Below are positions 24,033-31,204 of a DNA stretch of 42,660 nucleotides, piece by piece. The position numbers were made by a program, and so were the translations under genes. Below the pieces are notes generated by a model. The model did no database searches, was not told where the DNA came from, and saw only the letters and a program-made list of their open reading frames with translations. Positions within the stretch are counted from its first letter, which is position 1, and every line of letters begins with the position of its first letter. The DNA is from CAYLPU01 sp964385635. Lineage in GTDB: Bacteria; Chloroflexota; Anaerolineae; B4-G1. The stretch lies in the NCBI GenBank assembly GCA_964385635.1, contig CAYLPU010000042.1, positions 1 through 42,660 on the forward strand. Direction: 5' to 3'.

Positions 24033-26378
24033 ATGGACACGACCGAGGAACGAAGAGATCAGACAGGATGGATAGGCAGAGCATGGCACCATGTCTGGCC
24101 GGTGGCAGCCCTGGCGATGTTGTGCACGGCGTTCTACTGGGACGTGCCGTGGCTCCCCGCCGACCGCATCATCCTGGGCGATGATGTGACCAATATGTTC
24201 CTCCACTGGCTCCGCTTTGCCGTTTCCTCGTTTCGGCAGGGTCAGCCCCCCTTGTGGAACCCCTACCTATTTTCAGGCCTGCCCTTCGTCGCCAATCCCC
24301 AGCCGGCACTGTTCTATCCCCCGACGTGGCTGGCGCTGCTGATGCCCGTCACCAGGGCGCTGGATCTAGTCGCCGTGTTGCACCTGTGGCTTGCCGGTGT
24401 TGGGATGGTCGCCTGGCTGCGCTCCGAGGGGGCTTCGGCTGCCGGGGCCTTGTTTGGTGCCACCGTCTTCACCTTCAGCGGCTACTTCTTTGTCCGCGTG
24501 GGTGGGGGCCACCTGGGCGTCGTCACCACCGGGGCTTGGCTGCCGTTACTGCTGTGGGTCTGCCGGCGCGCCGTAGATCGTCGCTCGTGGCGTCTCGCCA
24601 TTGTGGGAGGGCTGCCGGTCGGGCTTTCGATCCTGGCCGGGCACACGGCCTCGTTCATCTACGTGGCGCTGGCGCTGGTCGCTTATGCCGTCTTCTGCGC
24701 CTGGGAATGCTGGCGAGAGAAACGGTCAGCCTCCAATCTCCAATCTCCAATCTCCAATCTCCAATCTTCATTGCTTCCCCTGCTCTGGGTAGGTCTGATG
24801 CTGCTCGTCGGGTTGTCCCTGGCGGCAGTGCAACTTCTCCCAATGGCCGAGTTGGCGGCGCGCTCGACCCGGCAGGCTGCGCCCAGTTACGATTTCGCCG
24901 CCCGCTTCTCCTGGCCACCGGGGTATCTGTTGACCCTGCTCGTGCCCAACTTCTTCGGTGAGCCGGCGCACACAGGGTACTGGGGCGATGGTATCTACGA
25001 CGAGTTCATCTTTTACATCGGCGTACTGCCGCTGCTGCTGGCACTTCTGGGGTTGAGGCTGCGCCACCGCTTGACCCCGTTCCTGTTCGCGCTGGGCCTG
25101 GGCGCGCTGTTGCTCGCCTTTGGGCAGTATGGGAGCCTGCATCCCCTGTTCTACCGCTTCGTGCCGCTGTTTCGAATGGCGCGAGCACCAGCCCGGGCCG
25201 GATTTCTCTTCACGCTGGCCGGGGCTGCGCTGGCCGGTCTGACGGTGACAGCGCTCCAATCCTCCGCCGGAAATGAAAGCGAGGAGCGGAAGCGATTGCT
25301 GGCTCCGCTGAGGTGGCCGCTGGTGCTGACTGTGGCGGGAGGCACGCTGGTGCTGGTCGTAGCCGGCTTCGCGGCCTTCGCCTTGGGACGCGAAGCAAAC
25401 CCAGCAGCGGGGCGGCTGTGGCATCAGGCCAACCAGATGGTCTTGTTCCTGCTCTTTTTCCTCCTGGCGGTTGGCCTGCTGACAGTTTGGCGCGACGCTC
25501 CTCCTCATCGCGCCGGGCTTTGGTATCCGTTGACACTGGGTCTGGTGCTGCTTGACTTGTGGACTTTTGGCAGCGGCACGATAGAAGTAATGGATGTGCG
25601 GGAGAGCGCTTACTGGCGCGCTGTGGCCCAGGCCGTGCCGGATCCCCAGGCCACGCGAGTGCTCCCCTGGGGACTGAGCGATATTGAGCAGAACGGAGGG
25701 ATGGAGTTCGGGTTGCGCAGCGTCTTCGGATACGACCCACTGACTCTCCAGCGCTACGAGGAGTTCATCACCTCACGGCCCGACCCACGCGCACGGACAT
25801 ACGATCTCCTGAACGTTGGCTATCTGGTGACTGCGGCCCCGCAGGAGTTCCCCGGCGAGCCCGATGCTCCCCATCTTCTGCTCGAACAATCCGGGGTCTG
25901 GGTCTACAAGCGGCCCGCCGCGCTCCCACGGGCGTGGGTTGCTTCACAAATCGAGGTGCTGGATGACGCGAGTGTCCTGGCCCGCATCCACGAACCGGAC
26001 TTCGACCCGCGCACGACGGCACTACTGAGCTCCGCACTGAACTGTAGAGGCGCGGGTTCCGCGCCTGTGGGGCAGTCTGGCGAAGTCGAGATCACACGTT
26101 ACGAGGGTAACCGAATCGAGGCGCGGGTGCAGAGTGGAGGCGGGCTGTTGATCTTCAGCGAGGTGGACTACCCTGGCTGGCGGGCCACAGTGGACGGCGA
26201 CCCTGCGCGGTTGGTGCGCGCCGACTACCTGCTGCGCGCCCTCTGCGTGCCCGCCGGCGAGCATCGGGTCGTGCTGGTGTATGATCCGCCACTGTTGAAA
26301 CTCGGGCTGGCGATCACAGGTCTGACGCTGTTGTTGATCATCGGCGTTGCCATTCAGGCCGCGAAACGTGAGGTGTGA
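24033..26378 (+). CDS. YfhO-family membrane protein
   Basis: The 781-residue protein matches bacterial YfhO proteins, GT-C-like membrane proteins in which some Gram-positive members take part in glycosylation of cell-wall polymers. The first loop reads ILGDDVTNMFLHW, then PLWNPYLFSGLPFVANPQPA, FYPPTWLALL, and AGHTASFIYVAL. More than ten hydrophobic helices run to about residue 500. A soluble C-terminal part contains VLPWGLSDIEQNGG, GYDPLTLQRYEEF, and the typical end VDYPGWRATVDGDP with LLRALCVPAGEHRVVLVYDP, followed by a last helix. It lacks the beta module of its GT39-like neighbours. ACGGAG lies just before the ATG. Two repeats (24731, 26048) are in frame. Substrate unknown. Confidence 0.87.
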   Translation: MDTTEERRDQTGWIGRAWHHVWPVAALAMLCTAFYWDVPWLPADRIILGDDVTNMFLHWLRFAVSSFRQGQPPLWNPYLFSGLPFVANPQPALFYPPTWLALLMPVTRALDLVAVLHLWLAGVGMVAWLRSEGASAAGALFGATVFTFSGYFFVRVGGGHLGVVTTGAWLPLLLWVCRRAVDRRSWRLAIVGGLPVGLSILAGHTASFIYVALALVAYAVFCAWECWREKRSASNLQSPISNLQSSLLPLLWVGLMLLVGLSLAAVQLLPMAELAARSTRQAAPSYDFAARFSWPPGYLLTLLVPNFFGEPAHTGYWGDGIYDEFIFYIGVLPLLLALLGLRLRHRLTPFLFALGLGALLLAFGQYGSLHPLFYRFVPLFRMARAPARAGFLFTLAGAALAGLTVTALQSSAGNESEERKRLLAPLRWPLVLTVAGGTLVLVVAGFAAFALGREANPAAGRLWHQANQMVLFLLFFLLAVGLLTVWRDAPPHRAGLWYPLTLGLVLLDLWTFGSGTIEVMDVRESAYWRAVAQAVPDPQATRVLPWGLSDIEQNGGMEFGLRSVFGYDPLTLQRYEEFITSRPDPRARTYDLLNVGYLVTAAPQEFPGEPDAPHLLLEQSGVWVYKRPAALPRAWVASQIEVLDDASVLARIHEPDFDPRTTALLSSALNCRGAGSAPVGQSGEVEITRYEGNRIEARVQSGGGLLIFSEVDYPGWRATVDGDPARLVRADYLLRALCVPAGEHRVVLVYDPPLLKLGLAITGLTLLLIIGVAIQAAKREV
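24731..24772. repeat. CTCCAAT heptamer tract in the YfhO-family gene
   Basis: Five perfect CTCCAAT units and one CTTCATT encode SNLQSPISNLQSS at about residues 233-246, in a loop after a basic segment (WREKRSA) and before a membrane helix. Confidence 0.88.
26048..26066. repeat. Palindrome AGGCGCGG / CCGCGCCT in the YfhO-family gene
   Basis: Eight perfect base pairs enclose GTT. It is read in frame as RGAGSAP at about residues 672-678, in the soluble part, a few residues after LSSALNC. Confidence 0.65.
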
Positions 26379-26434
26379 TTTGCCGCTTTTCATCTGTCAT
26401 TTGTCATTTTTCATTTGCCATTTGCCGTCTGCCC
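26379..26434. repeat. TTTGTCA/TTTGCCA heptamer tract between genes
   Basis: Eight units in exact 7-nt phase (TTTGCCG, CTTTTCA, TCTGTCA, TTTGTCA, TTTTTCA, TTTGCCA, TTTGCCG, TCTGCCC) begin immediately after the stop of the YfhO-family gene and end about 20 nt before the next start. Confidence 0.85.
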
Positions 26435-26456
26435 CCAGCCTTCAGGTGGCCGCGCT

Positions 26457-28718
26457 GTGATCACGCCCCGCCGCCGCTGTCGTTTGCCATTGGTCATTTT
26501 TCATTTTTCATTTGTCATTGATCACTGGCCTTTTCTGCTTCTCCTGGCTGCCTACCTGACACTGGCCGTCGCCTACAGCCTGGCCTCTCCTCTCTACGAG
26601 CCCACCGACGAACTGCGTCACTCCCGCTACGTGCGGCACATCATTGTCTACCACGACCTGCCCGTGCAGCGGCTCGACGCTCCCCGCGCCCAGAGCCATC
26701 ATCCGCCGCTCTACTACACTCTGGGCGCGCTGGTCAGTTGGTGGGTGCCCGTCGAGCAGGAGGTTTACTACGAGCCGCCTATCAACCCCTACTGGGCCTA
26801 CCAGTATTGGGAGGTAAGCGACGACAACAAGAACCAGTACCTCCACAGCGACGACGAGTTTTTCCAAGAAGGCCCTTTCCAAGGCATCGTTCTGGCGGTC
26901 TACATGGTGCGCTGGATGACAGTGCTCATCGGTGCGGGTCTCGTCTGGCTGACCTACCGCATCGGGCGCGAGATCATCCCGGACCAGCCTGTCTTGGCCG
27001 TAGGCGCGGCAGCGCTGGTCGCCTTCAACCCTCAGTTCCTCTACCTGAGCGGCGCGATCAACAATGATATCCCAGCGGCACTGTGCAGCGCGGCAGTGCT
27101 TTGGATGTGCGTCCGCGTAGTGCAGGGCGGTTCCAGCGTGCGCACCGACGTGACGCTGGGTCTCATCTACGGCCTGGCACTCCTCACCAAGTTCAACCTG
27201 CTGGCTCTCCTACCGCTCATTGAACTGGCCTACGTCCTGGCTGTGTGGCGCACCCGCGACTGGTCTACACTTCTACGGCCCAATTTGATCATCCTGAGCC
27301 TGGCCGCCGTTATCTCCGGCTGGTGGTTTTGGCGCAACCAGGTGCTCTATGGCGACCCTACGGGCATGAACAGGCTCAACGAGCTCTGGGAGGGTGGGCC
27401 AGCGGCTGGCAACTGGTGGCTCGTCCAGCAGAGCCTGCCCTACCTCTGGAGCAGTCTGTGGGGGCGCTTTGGCTACGGCCAACTCCCCCTGCCCCAGGTC
27501 ATATACCAGGGGCTGTTCCTCTTTTGCGTTTTGGCCCTGGCCGGTTACCTGCTCCCCCGACGGCGACCATCCTCCCTCGCCTCCGTTGACCTCGCCGTCC
27601 TGACACTCCTGGGTTTCACCCCCCTCATATTCACACTTGTAGTCTTCTATTACATTATGATTCAGCCGGCTGGCGCGATGGGACGCTTTCTGTTCCCCGG
27701 TTTGCCAGCCTTTGCCCTCCTGCTCCTCCTGGGGCTGAGCCGGTTCTTTCCTCGCCGTCTGACCTGGGTGCCGGGCCTGGCCGTGACGCTTGGGATGGTG
27801 GCGCTGGCAGTTTATGCACTGCTCGGTGTGTTGACTCCGGCCTTCAGCCGTCCCCGCCCGCTGACCGAATCCGAGATTGAGGCCCTGCCCAACCCTACGA
27901 GTCTCGAGTTTGGCAGCCTGGCGCGGCTGTTGGGCTACGAGGCGACGCCCACATCAGTAGAGCCAGGCGACACGGTGAAGGTCACCCTCTACTGGCAGAC
28001 GTTGGCCCGGACCGACCAGAACTACGCCGTCTTCGTACATCTGCTGAGCGAGGTAGGCACGATGGTAGCCCAGCGCGACACCTACCCTGGCCTGGGGTCT
28101 TACCCCACCACCGTCTGGGAGCCTGGTCTTGTCTTCGCCGACACTTATCGCCTGCACATCCCGGAGACGGCCTACACGCCAGACGTGGGCTACGTTCAAG
28201 TCGGCGTCTACCTACCCGATGGCCCGCGCCTAATCACACCCGATGGACGTGACGCACTGCGCCTGACGACAGTCGAGATCCAGCCCCGACCCGGTCAGTT
28301 CCCCAACCCGCTGGATCTCAACTTCGGGAATCAGATCGCATTGGTCGGCTACACGCTGGACCGGCGGGTCGTACGCCCCGGCGAGACGATCCGGCTGACG
28401 CTCTACTGGCGAGCGCAGGCTCTTATGGAGACAAATTACAGCGTCTTCGTCCACATCCTGGACACCGAAGACCAGGTTTGGGCCGCAAGCGATGGCTGGC
28501 CCGCTGGGGGGAGCGCACCGACCGGCCTGTGGAAGCCCGGTCAGGTCATTGAGGATGTGCATGACCTGACGGTGGGGTTGACGACCCCGCCGGACTTCTA
28601 CGACATTGAGGTTGGCCTACACGACTCCAGTGGAGACCGCCCGCCGATCATTGCGGAGGACGGTCACTGGCTGGCCCACCAGGTGTTGTTGAGCAAAATC
28701 CGGGTGCTGAGTGAGTAG
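26457..28718 (+). CDS. GT39/DUF2142-like membrane glycosyltransferase with two C-terminal beta modules
   Basis: With this start the protein has 753 residues. After helix 1 it reads YEPTDELRHSRYVRH (acidic pair D51-E52) and then AQSHHPPLYYTLGALVSWW, the pattern of GT39/DUF2142-like GT-C proteins. NPQFLYLSGAINNDIPAAL and LTKFNLLALLPL are further marks. The C-terminus has two copies of the beta module (LLGYEATPTSVEPGDTVKVT, VFVHLLSEVG; and ALVGYTLDRRVVRPGETIRL, VFVHILDTEDQ), while its neighbours have one. A GTG at 26457 with AGGTGG 8 nt upstream was preferred to a TTG at 26415 lying in the repeat. A heptamer tract encodes LPLVIFHFSFVIDH before helix 1. Confidence 0.83.
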   Translation: MITPRRRCRLPLVIFHFSFVIDHWPFLLLLAAYLTLAVAYSLASPLYEPTDELRHSRYVRHIIVYHDLPVQRLDAPRAQSHHPPLYYTLGALVSWWVPVEQEVYYEPPINPYWAYQYWEVSDDNKNQYLHSDDEFFQEGPFQGIVLAVYMVRWMTVLIGAGLVWLTYRIGREIIPDQPVLAVGAAALVAFNPQFLYLSGAINNDIPAALCSAAVLWMCVRVVQGGSSVRTDVTLGLIYGLALLTKFNLLALLPLIELAYVLAVWRTRDWSTLLRPNLIILSLAAVISGWWFWRNQVLYGDPTGMNRLNELWEGGPAAGNWWLVQQSLPYLWSSLWGRFGYGQLPLPQVIYQGLFLFCVLALAGYLLPRRRPSSLASVDLAVLTLLGFTPLIFTLVVFYYIMIQPAGAMGRFLFPGLPAFALLLLLGLSRFFPRRLTWVPGLAVTLGMVALAVYALLGVLTPAFSRPRPLTESEIEALPNPTSLEFGSLARLLGYEATPTSVEPGDTVKVTLYWQTLARTDQNYAVFVHLLSEVGTMVAQRDTYPGLGSYPTTVWEPGLVFADTYRLHIPETAYTPDVGYVQVGVYLPDGPRLITPDGRDALRLTTVEIQPRPGQFPNPLDLNFGNQIALVGYTLDRRVVRPGETIRLTLYWRAQALMETNYSVFVHILDTEDQVWAASDGWPAGGSAPTGLWKPGQVIEDVHDLTVGLTTPPDFYDIEVGLHDSSGDRPPIIAEDGHWLAHQVLLSKIRVLSE
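26483..26524. repeat. TTTTTCA heptamer tract at a protein N-terminus
   Basis: Six units (TTTGCCA, TTGGTCA, TTTTTCA twice, TTTGTCA, TTGATCA) lie in frame directly before membrane helix 1 of the protein at 26457. It continues the theme of the tract at 26379-26434. Confidence 0.8.
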
Positions 28719-28749
28719 AGCAACCTGGTGAGGAGCGAGGCATCCCCAG

Positions 28750-29709
28750 ATGCCGGAAGATAAGCGCATGAAAAAAAGTTGGGTCAACGTCCTACGAGTG
28801 CTGATCAGCGCCGGGGCATTGGCTTTCCTGTTCTGGAGGATTGGCCTGGGCGAGACGCTGGTCGTGCTGCGCCGGGCTGATCTGCACTATCTTCTGGCTG
28901 CCTTCCTGCTCTTCGTCCTCAGTCTGGTCATCCGGGCCTACCGCTGGCTTGTCCTTCTGCGCGGCCTCGACCCAACAGTCCCCTTTGGCCGCTTGTTGCG
29001 TCTTTACTTCGTTGGACAGTTCTTCAGCAGTTTCCTCCCTAGCCAGTTTGGTGGCGATGTGGTACGGGCACTGGAACTAACCCGCGACACCGATGCATCA
29101 GCGGCCGTCGGCACCGTTCTGCTCGACCGGATGACTGGCCTGCTGGTGCTTTTTGTGATGGGGCTGGCGGTGCTGCCCTTCCACGCCGCCCGTATGGAAT
29201 CCTGGTTGGTGTGGCTATTACTCGTCGTGGCGGGCGGGGGATTGATCGCAGGGGCACTGGTGCTGGAGGGGAACTTCCTGCGACGGCTCACCGGCTGGCT
29301 GCCCGGCGGTCTCTCACTGGCGGGGGAGGGCCCGTTGGCCAAGGTCTACGCTGCGGTCACCGGCTGCGGTTGGCGGGCGGTGTTGAGCGCCTTCGGGGTC
29401 TCGGTGGTGTTTAACGTCGTCAACGTCGCCATCAATTGGCTATGTGGGCAGGCGGTGGGGGCTGGGATAGGCCTGGGGTACTTCTTCGCTGTCACGCTGC
29501 TCCTCTCTGTCTCAGGGCTCATCCCCTCCATCGGCGGGTGGGGAGTGCGGGAAGCGGTGAGCACGGCTGTCTTCGCGCCGACAGGCGCGGGCGCGAACGT
29601 CTCAGCGGCACTGGGGATGTCGCTGGGGGGCATCACCCTGGCAGTCGGGCTCGTCGGTGGGATACTGTACGGCGTCGAAGGATTACGCGGCCTCCGGGCG
29701 CGCCGCTGA
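28750..29709 (+). CDS. YbhN/LPG-synthase-type membrane protein (flippase-like domain)
   Basis: The 319-residue integral membrane protein has about eight helices. Family marks are FLFWRIGLGETLVVLRRADL near the start, IRAYRWLVLLRGLDPTVPFG, the motif LYFVGQFFSSFLPSQFGGDV followed by VRALEL, and LDRMTGLLVL. Towards the end it reads SGLIPSIGGWGVREAVSTAV. This is the UPF0104/LPG_synthase_TM (TIGR00374) family, found with lysyl-phosphatidylglycerol synthases and, alone, near glycan genes, where a lipid-flipping role has been proposed. It starts 31 nt after the last GT39-like gene and is likely co-transcribed. The ATG at 28750 was chosen, but the ATG at 28768 (KKSW) is also possible. Confidence 0.85.
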   Translation: MPEDKRMKKSWVNVLRVLISAGALAFLFWRIGLGETLVVLRRADLHYLLAAFLLFVLSLVIRAYRWLVLLRGLDPTVPFGRLLRLYFVGQFFSSFLPSQFGGDVVRALELTRDTDASAAVGTVLLDRMTGLLVLFVMGLAVLPFHAARMESWLVWLLLVVAGGGLIAGALVLEGNFLRRLTGWLPGGLSLAGEGPLAKVYAAVTGCGWRAVLSAFGVSVVFNVVNVAINWLCGQAVGAGIGLGYFFAVTLLLSVSGLIPSIGGWGVREAVSTAVFAPTGAGANVSAALGMSLGGITLAVGLVGGILYGVEGLRGLRARR

Positions 29710-29723
29710 GCGTACCCCATCAC

Positions 29724-29752
29724 GTAGGGGCAGGTCTCAGACCTGCCCCTAC
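29724..29752. repeat. Intergenic palindrome GTAGGGGCAGGTCT / AGACCTGCCCCTAC
   Basis: Perfect 14-base arms flank one central base, 14 nt after the stop of the YbhN-type gene. Without a T run it is a dispersed repeat that could still slow transcription or protect the 3' end of the mRNA. Similar 'GTAGGGGC...' elements are common in Chloroflexota and Cyanobacteria. Confidence 0.85.
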
Positions 29753-29777
29753 ACCCACATCCGTTGACACAGACGGT

Positions 29778-29806
29778 TTGTCAGACCCGCGTGGCTGTGC
29801 TATCAT
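29778..29806 (+). promoter_or_regulatory. Promoter of the acyltransferase gene
   Basis: TTGTCA (29778-29783) and TATCAT (29801-29806) are 17 nt apart, with TGC before the -10 box. The ATG is at 29826. A TTGACA at 29764 is too far away to pair with this -10 box. Confidence 0.6.
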
Positions 29807-29825
29807 ATCTTCTGGAGATCCACAA

Positions 29826-30872
29826 ATGGCACTATCAGTACATTCCTACCATGATCCCAGTGGCTTCGAGACCTTGGCGGGGGAGTGGAACTCCTTGCTC
29901 CACCGTTCCGCCGCCGACACCATCTTCCTCACGCTGGAGTACCAGCGCACCTGGTGGCACTACCTGGGCGAGGGAGAGTTGCTGATCCTGGTCGTGCGCG
30001 ACGACGGAGAACATGTCAGCACCATCCCGCTCTTCGCGACTGACGATCCGCATCCGTTGACACCACATCCGTTGACACCGTTGACACCGTTGACCCTGGC
30101 GACCGTCGGCTGCGTAGACGTCTCCGACTACCTTGACCTCATCGTAGCGCAAGGACGGGAAGAGGCAGTGTATGCCGCGCTGCTGGACTACCTGGCGGGC
30201 CCCAGCGCGCCCGCCTGGGATATGCTCGATCTATGCAACATCCACCAGGATTCGCCCACGCTGACCGTGCTGCCCGCTCTGGCCAAGGCGCGCGGCTGGG
30301 CCGTCTCCACGGCGAGGCAGGAGGTCTGCCCAATCGTGAGATTGCCTGGGACGTGGGAGGAGTACCTGGATACACTGGCTGGGAAGCAGAGGCGCGAGAT
30401 ACGGCGCAAACTACGCCGTGCCGAGGGCGAGGCATCGCTGCGTTGCTACATCGTCGGCCCGGAGCACGACCTGGAGACCGAGAGCGAGGACTTCCTGGAC
30501 CTGATGGCCGCCAGCAGTCCAGATAAAGCGGCCTTCCTCACTCCCCGCATGCGTGATTTCTTCCGCCAACTGGCGCGCGTGACTTATGATGCCGGCTGGT
30601 TGCAGTTGGTATTTCTTGAGATTGAGGGGCGAAAGGCGGCGGCCTACTTCAATTTCGTCTACAACAACCACGTGCTGGTCTACAACTCAGGACTCGATTG
30701 GCGGGCGTTCCCGCAGTTCGGCGCAGGCATTGTCCTCACCGCTTACTGTATCCGCCACGCCATCGAGCACGGGCGCGAGGTGTTCGACTTCATGCGCGGC
30801 AGCGAGCGCTACAAGTATCAGTTCGGTGGTCAGGACGTGGAGGTACGGCAACTTGTCATCCGTAGGACGTAA
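29826..30872 (+). CDS. FemAB/CelD-like GNAT acyltransferase
   Basis: The 348-residue protein is a two-domain GNAT-type acyltransferase of the BioF2-like/CelD (FemAB-like) group. Domain 1 reads FETLAGEWNSLLHRSAADTI, then FLTLEYQRTWWHYLG. The C-terminal domain has LAGKQRREIRRKLRR, FLDLMAASSPDKAAFLTPRM, RDFFRQLA, KAAAYFNFVYNNHVLVYNSG and FMRGSERYKYQFG, the conserved end of this family. Members often lie in exopolysaccharide loci and are thought to acylate sugars or amino-sugar lipids. GGAG lies before the ATG. A CCGTTGACA repeat adds HPLTPHPLTPLTPLT near residue 80. The frame continues upstream, but the family begins at this ATG. Confidence 0.83.
   Translation: MALSVHSYHDPSGFETLAGEWNSLLHRSAADTIFLTLEYQRTWWHYLGEGELLILVVRDDGEHVSTIPLFATDDPHPLTPHPLTPLTPLTLATVGCVDVSDYLDLIVAQGREEAVYAALLDYLAGPSAPAWDMLDLCNIHQDSPTLTVLPALAKARGWAVSTARQEVCPIVRLPGTWEEYLDTLAGKQRREIRRKLRRAEGEASLRCYIVGPEHDLETESEDFLDLMAASSPDKAAFLTPRMRDFFRQLARVTYDAGWLQLVFLEIEGRKAAAYFNFVYNNHVLVYNSGLDWRAFPQFGAGIVLTAYCIRHAIEHGREVFDFMRGSERYKYQFGGQDVEVRQLVIRRT
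30050..30096. repeat. CCGTTGACA nonamer tract in the acyltransferase gene
   Basis: CATCCGTTGACAC occurs twice and is followed by two more CCGTTGACA units. With a 9-nt period the peptide repeats every three residues (PLT). The same CACATCCGTTGACAC sequence also lies in the intergenic region at 29756-29770. Confidence 0.8.
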
Positions 30873-30887
30873 GTACGCAGCAGTGGC

Positions 30888-31074
30888 CTACTGTGCCGGC
30901 AGATCCTCGACGTTTTCTTCCTCCTCCTCCAGCCGCGCTGCCAACGTCGCGATCTCCCGCTCCAGCCGCCACTGGCGGGCCCAGGTGGAGAAGACCAGCA
31001 CGAAAGGTCAGTGCCCAGAAGACGGCGTAAGCGGCTACAAGATAGACCGATCCAACCCCTTCAGGTAGCGGCAA
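30888..31074 (-). pseudogene. CcmD-like small membrane protein with a one-base frameshift
   Basis: Reading the minus strand from a TTG at 31074 gives PLPEGVGSVYLVAAYAVFWA, then LTF, and the frame then drifts. If one base is removed from the run of three A's at 31003-31005, it continues VLVFSTWARQWRLEREIATL followed by AARLEEEEENVEDLPAQ and a TAG at 30888-30890. The corrected product of about 61 residues has the CcmD plan: one N-terminal helix with YLVAAY..FW, an R..RLE...A.L basic-acidic helix, and an acidic tail. CcmD (heme exporter protein D) is a small partner in cytochrome c maturation. No other ccm gene is in the window. The shift could be a real mutation or a sequencing error. Confidence 0.6.
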
Positions 31075-31115
31075 ATGGCCTGGATTGATTTGTCTTTCCC
31101 GAAGGCGGCCCAATA

Positions 31116-31124
31116 TGGTATAAT
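31116..31124 (+). promoter_or_regulatory. Extended -10 promoter of the two-component operon
   Basis: TGG followed by a perfect TATAAT (31119-31124) lies about 80 nt before the kinase start at 31205. No good -35 box is seen. The composite palindrome at 31131-31183 lies in the resulting leader. Confidence 0.55.
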
Positions 31125-31130
31125 CACGAC

Positions 31131-31183
31131 AGTAGGGCGGTTTTGCTAACCGCCATAGGGTCGGATAGCAAATCCGACCTACT
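31131..31183. repeat. Composite palindrome: outer stem with two inner hairpins
   Basis: AGTAGG (31131-31136) pairs with CCTACT (31178-31183). Inside it, GGCGGTT (31136-31142) pairs with AACCGCC (31148-31154), and GGTCGGAT (31159-31166) pairs with ATCCGACC (31172-31179). The pairings overlap by one or two bases, so outer and inner stems need small adjustments to coexist. It lies in the leader of the histidine kinase gene. Confidence 0.75.
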
Positions 31184-31204
31184 CTCGCCTAACGGAGGCC
31201 CAGG

